Below, piece by piece: positions 48,396-61,968 of a stretch of 64,000 nucleotides of DNA; the stretch's first letter is position 1, and each line of letters opens with the position of its first letter. Source of the stretch: Liolophura sinensis. Taxonomy: Eukaryota; Mollusca; Polyplacophora; Chitonida; Chitonidae. The notes under the pieces are model-generated. The model was not told where the DNA came from. It was given only the letters and a program-made list of their open reading frames with translations, and did not search any database. The translations under genes and the position numbers were made by a program. The stretch is from contig NC_088307.1 of NCBI RefSeq assembly GCF_032854445.1, positions 27,628,547-27,692,546 of the forward strand, given 5' to 3'.

Positions 48396-48754
48396 AATAA
48401 ATACTACTAATGACACATGAACATCAAACTGCATGAATTGTATATAAACAATATAAAAAACGCGACGCAGTCATTATCATGCAGTATCTCTCATATTACC
48501 TTTCACTTACAGGCCACAAGCCTTTGCAATTCACCTTTACGGCACTGTTGATCGCTATCGGCGATCTCATACTTAATAGCGTAGCCCTATCCAATGTGTT
48601 AAGATTTACATTAAACATTTAGATCTAGTACCCAGTGCTGTCTTGCATTCGATTAAGTGCATGACACTGCATGGATAAACTGGTAAGTGACTTTAAGATG
48701 ATCTAGTTTATACAGGTATTAGATGTCTATCTACTGATTGCCGACTTCTTCAGT

Positions 48755-49095
48755 ATGTGGTTACTTATATTGCTGGATGATCGTGTGCTAGTATGTGGGT
48801 ATCTATATTGCTGAATGATTGTGTGTCAGTGTGTTGGTATCCATATTGCTGAATGATTGTGTGTCAGTATGTTGGTATTTATATTGCTGGATGATTGTGT
48901 GTTAGTATTTTGATAATTATATTGCTGGATGATTGTGTGTCAGTATCTGGGTATTTATATTGCTGGATGATTGTGTGTTAGTATGTGGGTATTTATATTG
49001 TTGGATGCTTGTGTGTTAGTATGTGGGTATTCATATTGTTGGATGACTGTGTGTTAGTATGTGGGTATTTATATTGCTGAAGATTGTGTGTGTTG
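48755..49095. repeat. 38-bp minisatellite
   Basis: About nine copies of TGCTGGATGATTGTGTGTTA plus GTATGTGGGTATTTATAT. Confidence 0.9.
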
Positions 49096-49136
49096 GTGTT
49101 TATATTACTGCCATTAACGCATCTTTATTTAGCTTT

Positions 49137-49352
49137 TTATTTATTTGATGGGTGTTTTACGCCTGCACACACGAATATTACTTATTCGACGGCGGCCAGC
49201 ATTATGGTGGGCGGAAACCGGATATATCTCGGAGGAAACCCCAAAACCATCGACAGAATGCTGCACACCTTCCCACGCACGGCCGAGTGGACGCTACCGT
49301 GAGCTGGACCTGACTAGTGCTGGCGTACTAATCCCTGCGGCCACGGAGGACC
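49137..49352 (-). repeat. SINE, full length, minus orientation
   Basis: TTATTTATTTGATGGGTGTTTT through GGCGGCCAGCATTATGGTGG to GCGGCCACGGAGG. Confidence 0.8.
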
Positions 49353-49834
49353 CCGCATCTTTAAATCTTTTTCATATGAAAAGAGAGTAAGTATAGAAAA
49401 GGTAAATTTAACGGGCAAAGCTATGATGTCATTGTATTTGAATTCTCTAACTTTTAAAGCATAGACGCTCTTGTTATCTCTCTGTTATGTCGTGTAAAAC
49501 GGGTAAAACATGAAAAGGCAAAAATAAAAAATTCGCCAGTTAGGCGTAAGTGGGATTTGAACCATTGAACCAGAAGAGTGGGAGTGCAGCGTACATATAT
49601 GTCTTTACCACTTAGAAAAAGGGCACTTAATGATCAAGGAAGACATTTTTTTGCCGTGTTATGTTCTAGAAACGTGCTTTTCCCAAAGAAGCCAGACCTG
49701 TTATGCTAAATATCTTGAATATGGTTGAATGCACATTAATAGATGACGTATCGCCACATCTACAATGAATCGGATCCTTTTGTGGCGGAAAAGTTTAAAA
49801 GCCTCTGTAATGTGTCCGACGGCCATTCACGACC

Positions 49835-52800
49835 ATGACTGGGTTCCAGAACGTAGCAAAATCGGCAGAGCTGAAAGAGGTCAAATCTGAGGTAATACTG
49901 ACTATATACTTTTTTAGGTTCTTCGGTATTTTGTGTTAAGTGTTCTTTTGGGAATTGGCCTTACGATTATTGAACTTGAATGTCCATCTTTGCTTGACTG
50001 TTGGTATACGCATGTCTGTTTCGAGCTGAAAAAGTTTTCGTGTGAAAGATTTAACAAGATTCTTGGAACAAGAAGATTTATTTCTGGTATGATATCAAAG
50101 TGAATCTAAAGTCAGACAACAAATTTGAATTAATTCCAGTGGAAGGTTTGCATAGTTTAATAACGCTCATCAACAGAATAAATCGCAAAAAATCGGCATT
50201 ACATCGCCACTCCTATGGCAGCGCTATTTTGCTATGCTATCTAGACTGACGTCACATCACCTAGAATCTCTCCTGTTTAAGTATAATGGGTACTGAACAA
50301 TATAGGGTGGTTCTGAAATTAGGTCCACGTGACTGGGTCTAGACATAGAAGGTGTAAACAAAACGCGAGATACCCCGCTCAAGGGATTCAGTCGTGTTCT
50401 ATTTTCAAACGACAGAAGTTTGGGGTTAGGCAGTGAGGCAAGGCGAACTTTCAACAGTCCCTTTCGTTTTCGTCTCTGCCTACTTGGTTGTCAGCATCAG
50501 CTGCCTGTAGACATCCGCAAGTGCGGCAAACAGAACAGAGTTTTGTCTTTCGAAACAAATTCTTTTCTGTCTGTGTTGGCAAGGCGTATAAATCTCGTTT
50601 GAACATAGCCTTCTGTACAACGCGTCTGTAGGTTTTTATTCTGCACGTGACACGCGCCATGTTCACTCTAAAGTAGCTGAAAAATCAAATATATTTTAAA
50701 TAAATATAGGCTTGTATATATCCTACGGCATAATCAGATCACATTGCTAAGTTTCCACAGAAACCACTGCAGTAATTATGACCTACAATATTTGGATTCA
50801 AACTATCTTTGGTATATTGCTTTGCATGTATTTATATGTGCAAAAACGGCAGCAGTTTCCTTTTCAGCCGGTGTTACGACATCAATGACAGTTTCTTTTT
50901 TTAAGTTTGACATATGTTGTATTAATTCAACATAGATATTTTTTAGATTAACAGGATATCATGTTCAACATAACACAGCATTATGTCATAATAACACGAT
51001 ACTTTGTATTTACCCTGATATGGTGTTAAAATGAACTAGTTTTTTGAGTGATCTGATTAAATTCAGTTTTCTGCACCTTACCCTCATTATTCAAAGATAT
51101 TGACTGCATGTCGTACAATTTGTATGATTATAAATATGTCCTTACTTTATATAATCTGTGTCCTGCGATAATTCACCAAGAGCATGCATTATGACTGATT
51201 GGGTTGGTACGATTTATCAATATCAAAACTTGGACGAATTTGCATGTGGATATTTATACACAGCACATAAAATACGTAATGGTTTGAATATAAATGGAGA
51301 CCAAAGAAACGCACATTGGCAAATATTTTTATGGAAGAAAACTGAAGAATTCTCATAAATCTTGATGAACTTTTTATAGAAATATAGGAATCTAGCTTAA
51401 ACACTAAACACAAATATTGTTGGTCTTTCAATGAAGATTTATTTTTCTCTCCTTAATCATAATCGGTACGTGGATTTCAAAAGACAGACCAAAACACTGC
51501 AACATTGCTACATCTAAAAAGTGTAAGTCCGGGGTAAGAGGAGGGGGAGGGGGGCGTTGGGCCTCCGTGGATCACTTGGTTAGCGCGCTAGCGAAGAGTA
51601 ATGGCCCAGGAGCCTCTCACCAATGCGGTTGCTTTGAGTTCAAGTCCAGCTCACGCTGGGTTCCTTCCCGGCCGTACGTATGAATTTTATCTAGCAACCT
51701 GCGGAAGGTCGTGGGTTACCCCGGAGTTACGCTCCCACCATAATGCTGTATAAGTGAAATATTCTTGAGCACGGCGTAAAACACCAATCAAATAAGTCAA
51801 AAGTCAAATATAAAAAGTGTATGCTACCTGGTCACGCCTAACGAATCTAAGAAAGTATTCTCCACAGTTACTTTTGAATTACACAATTTTTACATGGTTA
51901 CGTTTTCCTTTATTGACAGACGGCAATGGAGATACAGAAGAACGCAAATAATAAACGTGCGATTCTAGCAGCTGTTGGAGCGAGTTTGCTGACGGCATTA
52001 ATTGTAATAGCCGTGGTTTTCTCCCTTTACTACGGTACTTACATATGTCAAGCCAGGAATACACCCAAAAACGAGGTAAGAGATGTTCTGATGGGATAAA
52101 TATTTTCAAAAGAAAAAGATAACACACTTTTTCCCCTATTAATAACAATAACATTTCGAGCTAGTTTAGCCAACCGTTACACCCTCGATTGACTAGCCTC
52201 TAGTCTTGGCTTCAGGTGCTTTCACCAAGGAAACTCCCTCATCAGCCTGGATTCCTTGTTACACACCAAGGAAACTCCTTCACCAGGAAGAATTTCCCAT
52301 TACAATCTTTCACAGACATCAAACTGTAGATAAAACGTACGTAGTATGTGTTTTATAAATCATTCAGGTACTAGGGCACAAAGACATTCCCTTTTTAAAT
52401 CCAGTGCAATGCCCGAGGTTACAGGACTAAACGTGTTATTTCAGACAGCAGTAGCTAGCGATAATCCCAAACTTCACATCAGTTTGATCCAGAAGCCTGT
52501 AGGACATTTCAAGTCGACAGGCTACAGTAAGTTGCTGGATAACGCTTTCAGCGAGGGTCGATACTTTTTCGATAATCAATGACGGATGTTATCACCTCCA
52601 TGTCTGCAGAATGTCTCCTGTCTAACGGCAAACAGGATCTTATAAGTTACAAAAGCAAAATTCATGGAACTGGGTCCAAGACTTGCTTCCAAACTGAAGA
52701 GTGAAGAGTATACCACAGAAGTTATAATTTCAGTCTAAAAATCGCCGACCGGTGCACTAATGAATTTGATTTCAATTATTTGTTTGCTAAACTATTTCAT

Positions 52801-54575
52801 TAAGATGATGACTACAGCAGAAACCGAAACCGGTTTCACACTTCTTTAATAAACAGCAGGATCAAAGGAATGGTTCCAGTTCCAGTTATTCACCGATATG
52901 TTTTAATACAGATTCTTCCATACGTCATATTAAGAGGATATTTTTTGTTCTATTTTACCAATTGTATAGATTCATTTACTTTCAGAAATTCTCCTTGATT
53001 ATCTCGGAGTCCCAATCCACGGGAAAGGTTGAGGTGAAGGACACAGAGCGGGTGATCATAACGGAAACCAGGACACCCAATCAGACACTCCATGACACCA
53101 TGACTTTCCAGGACTTCAACAGGGTAAAGTGTCTTGTAATACGAAGCATGTTCTCCCTAGTTCTCCTGAGTCAAATCAAGGCCCTCGTCGCTCGACTGTA
53201 GCTTGTTGGTAGGCTTGTTGGGTCTCTTTTGTAAGTGAATTAAACGAAGGTGATATTAACCGTCAGTTCAACATTTACCGCCATAATCCGTTAAAAAGGT
53301 ATGTTATAGGATGCACACCGGACGATTTCTTTACGGCCATACCAATGATTGCAAACTGTAACATCGAAACCACTATTAGTCCATGTTTAAGGATTGAATT
53401 TATTTGATTTTGTCGCCCAGAAAATACAAGCCATAAAAGACCTTAACAGGAACGAGTGTTTCATCTCCACTCTGGATATCCAGTTCGAGGAGGCTAAGGC
53501 AACGGCCCAGGGCAACCAAGTAAGTGTAAAAAAAATAAGATCTTGTGATATAAAAGAAATTACTTAAATATAAGCGTCAAGTTAGACATTCGAAAGGTGT
53601 TTGGAAAGCTAAACCGAGAGAAAAGTGTGTCAATGGCGGCGGTCAGTTATACTTGTAAGTAGCGAACGTGGAGAGCGGAACATACTCTGTCATGTCTATG
53701 GGTCGGGGGGTGGGGGGGGGGGTTAAAAAATCTGTACCACGCACATATGTATATTGGTTTGATTTGCAGACAACGTTTGACCTTGAAAACTACGACACTC
53801 GGACTAAAGTAAGATCAAAAGAGACTATCCCTTTTCAACTTGCGCAGCGAGCACTAGGTTCTCACGTGGTGGAGTTCTGCAGAAATCTGCCCATGTATTG
53901 GCTGAAGGACGCCAATGGCCCAGGTGCGTTTTCCACACTCATCGAATGCATGCAGGTCAATTGCTAGTACACATTTGACCCCTATGGCAAACCTGTGTAA
54001 AACAAATCCGAAAAAATTGTTCCGGTATGGATAAAAAAAAATACAAACAAAAAGTACATTTTAAAGAAACTAAAGACTACAGTCAAGAAAGTGTTTATTT
54101 TTTAGGACAAAGATAATCTCAACTATGGAACAGAAACACAATGTTCTGCCCTATGATTTCTTGGCTATTGCGACATCACAATAAAAGACCCGACCATCAC
54201 TCATGATTCTTTCATATAGATCATGACTTTAGTTTGTATCTTATTAGCTAGTTTTACTGGTTATCGTTATATAGACAGATGTCCACTGGATTTCTTCTCA
54301 TACATTATCACCCTTGTTCTTACCAACAAGCTGAATATAACCCATACAAATAAATATCTAAATAAATAACACGTGACATTCCCCAAATAATTTCAAGATT
54401 TTTCTGTACACAGTTTGAACGCAACCTACTAGCTGTAAATCACAACCACTGTTTGTAAGCCAAACCCATTGTTGTATTCTTCACAGACAACGTACAAGCA
54501 CGAGGAAGGCGAGATTATATCCGGATCAAAGGAAAGATATTTGGTGTGAGGTTTGTCATAACCATTGAATGGTGA
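49835..54575 (+). CDS. BRICHOS gene F: precursor of a cationic beta-strand-like peptide
   Basis: Six exons: 49835-49891, 51920-52075, 52986-53123, 53421-53519, 53770-53923 and 54487-54575; phases 0,0,0,0,1; 230 aa; all introns GT/AG. Residues about 34-60 form a signal anchor (AILAAVGASLLTALIVIAVV). BRICHOS landmarks: FQDF at the end of exon 3, first Cys in NECFIS, second Cys in FCRNLPMYWL. Exon 6 gives the furin-like site ARGRR (206-210), then a 20-residue C-terminal peptide (DYIRIKGKIF followed by GVRFVITIEW). The peptide alternates aromatic/aliphatic and basic residues around a central Gly, as in the beta-hairpin antimicrobial peptides cut from polychaete BRICHOS precursors (arenicin type), but has no Cys. 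Being diverged from C and D, it is the oldest paralogue here by eye. It is the only member on the plus strand, head-to-head with pseudogene A. Antimicrobial function is inferred. Confidence 0.87.
51559..51803 (+). repeat. SINE, full length, in intron 1 of gene F
   Basis: Complete copy from GGGCCTCCGTGGATCACTTG to the 3' end GCACGGCGTAAAACACCAAT plus CAAATAAG. Head, B-box region (GAGTTCAAGTCCAGCTCACG) and body are all present, so it serves as a reference for the family. Confidence 0.85.
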
Positions 54576-54729
54576 TTACCTTTGTTGATGCCAACGGAGA
54601 TGAACTGTCAACTGGCTTACCTGTAATAACCGAATTATGCGTCTACTTACCGAGCGAACAAACCCTAAAGGCTCAGATTTGAATTAATTCAAACTAACTT
54701 TTACCCTGTTTTGTATTCAACCAACGACA

Positions 54730-54735
54730 AATAAA
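54730..54735 (+). terminator. Poly(A) signal of gene F
   Basis: AATAAA 155 nt after the stop codon, in an A/T-rich 3' flank. Confidence 0.5.
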
Positions 54736-54834
54736 TATCAGCCATTGACGCATATCTTGTTATACAGTTGGTTCGTCTTTGTTGAGTGTGTAGACCTTGA
54801 TCAGTGTGCTCATACGCCTATTATAAGTCCTGGT

Positions 54835-54980
54835 TGATTATCACCTTCCCATAGGGATTACCCTTTGACGGATAATTATCTTCCCAAAGGAATTATCCTT
54901 CGGCGGATTATTACCCTCCCAAGGGATTAACCTTTCACGAATTGTTACCCTGCCAAAGGGATTATCCTTTGACGGATCAC
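54835..54980. repeat. About 35-bp tandem repeat
   Basis: Four to five copies of GGATTATCCTTTGACGGAT plus AATTATCTTCCCAAAG. Confidence 0.8.
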
Positions 54981-54989
54981 AAAGTTGAT

Positions 54990-57000
54990 ACAGCAGGGGA
55001 GAGCAGCTAAAGTGACACATTGGTGACCCTTGCTGTTTGCCTCCAATATGGCGTGCAAGTATATACTTTATACATAGGAGAGTTTGCTAGTTATTCACGA
55101 AAGGCAACTCATATGACTCCGGTCGCCTTAGGTTTTCTCCAGGCTCAAAACTGACCCGCCATGGTGTCTGCGAAAAATAAGTGATTAATGGAGTTATTGG
55201 TGTTTTACAGAAATGTCTCCAGTGGGGTATTAAATATGCACATACGTGTGTTCATGGTAACCTAATAAACTCATGTCTTTCATGACACAATGTCCATGGT
55301 AATAAAGTTCAGAAACGTCCCTGTTAAATAAATACCCATTCATCTCGCGTAAGATACAATTTGACGTCATTCGTTGTTCGCGGAGGCTTATGGAGACCTG
55401 AGAACTGCATTGCGAAAGTGATGCTCTTATCGGGTCTAGGTCTGTACATCAGTAGGGAAGCTTGTGAGTAAGTTGCCAAGGGTCGGTGGCTAACCCCGGG
55501 TACCTCGGTTTCGTTTACAAGTGAAACATATTTGAGTATAATGTTTAAAAAAAATTTAATAAATGCACTACAAACTTAATGTGATAAATCCACAACAAGC
55601 TGATCTCAGTTTATAAATCAATGATTTTTTAAAAAATAGATGTACTAACACTCAGCAAAAAAAATTATTTCTATCCAAAGCAAACAAGATAAGGATATAT
55701 TTTAATTAAGTGCAAGATAGTAGTAGATAATTCCATAGTGTGTCAACAATCCATTAAGTTTGTGTGGCATTATTATCCAGTCAGTGCCCCTTCGCTCGCC
55801 AGTTCGGGGGCAAATCTTGGATCTAAATGCACCAATTGCGTATGTGTAACCTCAAAGGTAATATCACTCAATATACCTATGTGGTATAAGGATGAACGGC
55901 ACAACAAAGATTGACGGCGAAGAAGAAAAATAGTCAAAGGAATTATTTTTTTGTATTTATTTGATTGATGATTAACGCCATTCTGAAGAACATTTTACTG
56001 ACGATGATACCTTGTTAGCGATCTTTACTATAACCTAAGCGGCTACAGTGTTTTTTGACATGATTGGTAACTCTGCAAATCATTATTTAATCAGTCTTAT
56101 GGGTCCGTGGGACGTGTCATGTTAACGGCACTAATATCACCATGCTGCGTCACTGGAACCCTAAGCTCTCCAGTCTGTATGGAAACTGATATCACCATGC
56201 CGCACCTCTGGAATCCTAAGCTCTTCAGTCTAGGTGGAAACTGATATCACCATGCCGCGTCTCTGGAGCCCTAAGCTCTTCAGTGTAGGTGGAAAAAGAA
56301 AACATTGCAGCACGTCACACCAGAAACAAGAGCCACATAGGGCTGTAGAAAAAAGTAGTCTGACTGGTTAAAATCGATAACATGGAGGATTTCCTTATGA
56401 TCTACGACTATCTATTTAAACCAAAAGAGCAATTTACCGTCCATAAATCTGTAAGAAAAAACATTTCTTTTACCTGTAATGCTAACACAGAGTAAGTTTA
56501 AGGCCGTAGCTACTAAATATATTTATGGCATAAGCCATACTTGTATCTGACTTGTTATCTGGCAAGAACAACCGTGAGTATCCATATTTTGATACAATAC
56601 ATTGTATGTTGAAATCCCGTGATCAAGAAGAAAATACATCAAGCTGTGTGTCATTGCCTTCACCCTTGTTTTCTATTTTTTTTTTTTTTTTTGGGGGGGG
56701 GGGGGGGGCCTTGGGTCAGTATTAAACGTATACGCCAATTATGTAATTTAGTTATAAATATAGACACTTTTTCTGGAATTTTTAAACATTTCCCGAGTTC
56801 AAGAAAGTCAGTGTAGAGTGTCGTAGACTTGTTTTTGCGAAAAGCACACACAAAATCATTTCCAAACGTTATTTTCCATGCCACGTGCAATGGTGCGTAT
56901 CTCATGTCTGTAAAGTAGACAGTTTTATTTTAATACACAAAAATGACACACTGTTCTTTCCCATTAACTTAACTTTAGTTAACTTTAGGTGGAATTTTAC
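54990..57000. other. No supported gene
   Basis: Contains a 55-bp repeat x3 at about 56130-56293 (ATATCACCATGCCGCG, CCTAAGCTCTTCAGT), a SINE tail fragment near 55960-56000, and a poly-T/poly-G tract at about 56675-56708. Confidence 0.6.
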
Positions 57001-57007
57001 TTACTGC

Positions 57008-57220
57008 TACTGATAAATTGCCGCCAAGCACTGTATACAAGAATGGTCTGTATATACTGGTACTGAGAGAAGTGTCGCCAAGTACGGTGTACAAGAATGG
57101 ATTGTATATACTGGTACTGATAGAAGTGCCGCCAAGTACGGTGTACAAAAATGGATTGTATATACTTGTACTGATAGAAGGGCCGCCAAACACGGTGTAC
57201 AAAAATGGCTTGTATAGAGA
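57008..57220. repeat. 54-bp tandem repeat, four copies
   Basis: Unit ACAAGAATGGATTGTATATA, CTGGTACTGATAGAAGTGCC, GCCAAGTACGGTGT. Open frames on both strands over it follow from the period being a multiple of 3. Confidence 0.9.
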
Positions 57221-57258
57221 AATGAACTCCTGCTCGACATGTATAACGGGAAAAGCCA

Positions 57259-57390
57259 CTTATTTATTTATTTATTTGATTGGTGTTTTACCCAGTTCCC
57301 TAAAACATTCCATTTATTCGACGGCGGTCAGCATTATGGTGAGAGGAGGCCAGCATCAGCTGGAATTGAACACATAGTGACCGCATTGGT
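57259..57390 (-). repeat. SINE, minus orientation, internally deleted
   Basis: TTATTTATTTATTTGATTGG, GACGGCGGTCAGCATTATGG, then CCAGCATCAGCTGGAATTG and GACCGCATTGGTGA. Confidence 0.7.
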
Positions 57391-58093
57391 GATACGTTAT
57401 TTACAAAAATAGTCAAAACATTAGTTGTTTTGGTTTGTGTACATCGACATTCAACTGATAGTTTAATTCCGACCAAGCCACGAGAAGCTCCGCACAAAAT
57501 TCAGGCAGAGTTTAAAAACACATATTATCCGAAGAATAATGTAGAACAATTCCATCTCTGAAGAATACAAAAGTCTTCTATCCATACATCTTTAGGAAAA
57601 TGGCTACATAAACGTCGGAGAATAATCAAAGTTATTGCCTTGATCACACGTTCGATAATCCCCATCAACAAAACTGTTCACAATTATTCATACACAACCA
57701 AGTGGCCTTTCCTCACTGACGTTATTATTTGCATTTAATGAATTTTTAAAGAAATAGACTACAGTTCTAAGAATCGTATACATAAGAAAGGCTGTGAAAG
57801 AAGTATACCGCGTATTCTTCAATGTCGGGTTGGTATAACATTTTAGTATGGGTGAAGGGATCCCTTGTATAGGCCTATACTAGATACGGCGGACAGGCAG
57901 TGGAGGTTTGATAAGACCACCGGGTTAGTATTACACTGCTGCTTGGTGAAGCAGAGAGACTTTCATGTCTCCGGCTTGGGTAAATAAAATGTCTTTTCCG
58001 TAAAAAGTATATATGTGCCGTGTAAACTTTATGCACACATAGACTGAGCTAGTTGAACTCGAATTTCTCACAAACAACATCGGTTTCTGGGCG

Positions 58094-58337
58094 AATATAT
58101 ACTGACGTCCAAAAGAAATTATACAAATGTCATTTTAACTTGTTTCATTTGGACACGCATGCATCTTTGTGTGAGTGTTCACGAAAATGTTTCTCTCATC
58201 ATGGAGTCTCATCTAGTTCTCACCATCATAAAACATCAGATATGAATACATATCTCTTGCATATGCCTCATGCTGTTGCCATTGTTCGGTCGTCTCTCAA
58301 AGCCTTAGTAAAGTTTCTTTTGGACGTCAGTATATTT
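58094..58337. mobile_element. Small TIR element (MITE, mariner-like ends)
   Basis: The left end TATATACTGACGTCCAAAAG plus AAA (58096-58118) is inverted at TTTCTTTTGGACGTCAGTAT plus ATTT (58314-58337). TA dinucleotides flank the inner ACTGACGTCC ends, as expected for Tc1/mariner-type insertion. The 101-codon frame inside (58053-58358) is not transposase-like. Confidence 0.6.
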
Positions 58338-58399
58338 AAATTCGTGTTCAGTGGTTAATGTAGTACACACAATGAACTTGTTTAAGTACTCCCCAGTTT

Positions 58400-61300
58400 T
58401 CATTGTGGCGATTTTGTACCCATGCGATTAATGTTCTTCTGCATTAAAAGAGATTATGATTGTAAAATGTGATTCGTTTTGAACCGTGTGACCCTTTGGC
58501 TAAGGAAAACGTCAAAATGACTGGAATCCTTGTGTTTGAATGATAGCACACATGGATTTCTATCATCACTGGTTTTGATATCAAACGATGGCTTTACAAG
58601 TATGGCTCTGGAATGAAAAGTGTTGAAGCAGTGGTGGAAATTACTCGGTAAAAACGCCATTTGGTATCTCAAATCATTATACTTCAGTATCAGGACTATC
58701 CGCCCTGAGCTTGGGTGACAGCCTAAACCTTTCTCAGATCACCTCTTCTGATACTCTGATGGGGAAAGTCGCTTCCAATCCTTGCGCTAGACAACTCCCA
58801 GTAGGGCCAGATTAGATACAGGTGGATTCCCTTTCTTGCACACGACCACTCTCACATGGACTGAAGGTTAACCTCGTTTAGCTCCGGTCTAAGTTACGGC
58901 GTGTAAATGTACATACTTGGATGGAAAGTTAAGCGTGCTTTGTTAACTCCTGTATGTTAGGCTTTCATGCAAGGACTGAATGTTAGGCCTTTTTTAACTT
59001 TCTAGTTTAAGATATGGTGTGTACATGGACATACTCAGATTGAAGTTAAACTTTTTTCGCTGATGTAAATTGGGCTGTTCAACGAAGTTGCGTGTTTACG
59101 GGAGTGGGGTGTATATTTGCATTCCCCTATCATTTTGGTGTGTCTAACACGATTCTGTTCTCGTTTCTCCTCCCACATTGCTACTCCAATTTTAATGAAG
59201 CCATCCATTTGGCCTATTTTCTGAACTTTTGTATGCTGAAGCTTTATAGCTATTGGGTAATTACTTTCATGATTACACCCATTTAAGACATTGAGTAATT
59301 CTGTTTTATCACGTATTCAGATTTTGTCCATGTAACAACTCCTAAAGAACTAACATTTCCATGAAACACAGGATACATCCTTTCTCTCATCTATTGTGTT
59401 TGCTTAAGTTTGATTACATTCGGGTAAATATTTTATTAATTATTTTAGTAATCACTCCCGTTCAGGTACTTAATGCAATAATGGGTCCCTGGAACTTTGT
59501 GTATATTTTTTACATCATTTAAATATCTAAGCCCTTAATAATAATGAGAGTTATCTATACTAATCTGTAAATAGACAAACAGGGCGTTTTTCTTCTCCAC
59601 CGCATCAGCAACGGCTCCGGACATAGTTTGCTGGAACGATGGCGTCATCCCTGGTACAGTTTTTCTTTCTACTTTAAAGGAAAATGGACAAATGAAAATA
59701 ATAAAATATGTTCAAAAGCAATGACAATGCCTTTTGATATTGTTCTGTTATGTGCTTTCATAGATGCACAAGGATTTGAGTTTTCTCTTGCCCTTTACTG
59801 TTATGAGTTCTTCCATACTAATCCAAGATCGTTACTAGTATTCCAAAAACATGTACGGCATTTAGATAATATCAGTATGCCGTATTTGGGCTTCCGTAGA
59901 TTTTTGCTACATGACATTTTGGAGGTATGAGTTTTATTTATTCCACAATAAATGCTATGTTTAAGAAATATTACTACTCTGCCAATAGAGATTGCTTCGC
60001 ATTGTGTGAAAAAAAATATTTTCTATCAAAGCAGCAAGTTATGATTGTTCCATTCAACATTCAGGCTTTGCAAAATTAACCCGCAGGACATGTGAAAAAG
60101 CAGGTAGATAGCTCGGTCTCTAAACTTACATCATCTGAAAATCTCCATTACTCATGACTTAAACTTGACACAAGAATCATCAAAAGACGTTCTACAATAT
60201 AACTCCACTTCATCAGCAACAGCTCCAGACATAGCTTGCTGGAGCGATGACGTCAACCCTGGTGTCTATTAAAATTAAGGGTTATACAATATTTATGGCA
60301 CGGACTAAAGTGAAAACACATATTCCGTTATTTACTGTGTTACTGTGCACCAGACATGACCGAACAATAATTGTCTGAAATGGCATGTCTGTTTTTGTGA
60401 TGGTTAGTCAGGGAGAATAAATCTAGGGGCGTAAACAGTCGGTTTAGAGTTAATTCCCCTGAACGGTTCAATCACTGTCTGTGCATATACTATACATCAC
60501 GGGGACAACATATGTTCTGTCCTCCCACAATTTTCTACGATGTCATGTCCAAAAAATACACCACCGTGAAAGACAATTGCTTTCTTCACTGTTTTGAATC
60601 GGATGTTAAATCATTTCGTTTAATTTGTAACGCAATGTAATTTTAGCCTCGAGGAAAAGCATTAATGTCGTCATTTCATCATGGTATTTGAAATGTTGAA
60701 TTTGCAGAATAGGTTAATGTAACTCGGCATTCGAGCGGACTGAAAGCTCACGTCTATTCCTTCCCCTGGAAGACCTTTTATTCTCCTCACAGCAGTATTA
60801 GCCCTATTTTATGTCATATTTTCAGCAAGGCGATAATACTTACAAACGATGCTTATGATTTATGAAGCCAGGTGTGCATATTTTCTATTACAAAGTACAT
60901 AAGAATATAAATATCAAGATTACCAAGGTTTTTATCATAATGCAATCGATTTTTTTGTGGATGCTTCTACCCAATGGTGCGTAGCTATTTGCATATAAAA
61001 GATCACTCAGCGAGGTGCTCGATGTTTCCAGGCGGAAGTATTTTTTTTCATTACGATAGCTGAGCATTTGCTCGGCCGTTCACAGGGTAGCAAATGCAAC
61101 CCATAGTACACGGATTGAGAATTTACTATTTGCATTTAAAGGACCACTGCCCACAATTTCATCTTTTCCCACCGCAACGATTTACCACTCTAAAACATAC
61201 AAAGTGTTTCCTCGCTAACCTTTATGCATCCAATAAACAGTCTATCCGTTACAGCATACCAATATTGGCCTGTTTTTGTTGACTTAATTGCTAGTTCTTA

Positions 61301-61840
61301 GCACTACATATTTTCAGACTAACATATGTGTATGATAATAGTGTTACTTTACTATATTTGGGTTCAGGTGTCAGCAATTGAGCGTATCACCTCACCTGAT
61401 CATTATAACGTAATGCGAACTGCTTGATCTGGCGTGGTACTGGTGTTCTCTGAGCGCTTTGTTTGAAGAGCAGTCATCTTAGGTTGTGTAGATACCCTTT
61501 ACAAGAAGATTGTGTTTGTGATATTCTCTCAGGGGATGGGTATGTAGTAAAACCGCCATTTGGTGTGTGAGGCAGGTGACTTTATATGTGGTGTGGTGTG
61601 CGTTTTGGTGCGTGAGGCAGGTGACTTTACATGCATTGGAGTGTACCTTTTAATCAATACATCATAGTCCACATGTATATATATGATGATCATAGAAATA
61701 CTTCTATCTAAAAACACAACTAAAAGAGAGAATGAAATGATCAGCTAAATAAATAATCCCTTGCCTGGTCCGTAATTGATGTGTCTTGCTGCAAACATTT
61801 AAGAAATATTTTCTTGTCTCAAATATTTACAAAATATATG
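58400..61840. other. No supported gene
   Basis: Short frames only. A direct repeat of about 55 bp occurs at 59597-59650 and 60207-60262 (CTCCGGACATAG / CTCCAGACATAG, GATGGCGTCA / GATGACGTCA). Two diverged copies of a 120-bp segment lie at 58890-59060. Confidence 0.5.
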
Positions 61841-61852
61841 ACTACATGGGAA

Positions 61853-61968
61853 GGTCTTGCTGCAATCTGCGAATGGTCGTTTTCCTCCCACCATAATGCT
61901 GGCCGTCGTCTTATAAGTGAAATATTCTTGAGCACGGCGTAAAACTCCAATCAAATAAATAAATCAAA
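61853..61968 (+). repeat. SINE 3' half
   Basis: GGGAAGGTCTTGCTGCAATC, CCACCATAATGCTGGCCGTC and tail GCACGGCGTAAAACTCCAAT. Confidence 0.75.

Noticed and set aside
58053-58358. 101-codon plus-strand frame
   Set aside because: It spans both inverted ends of a small MITE-like element and has no transposase signature.
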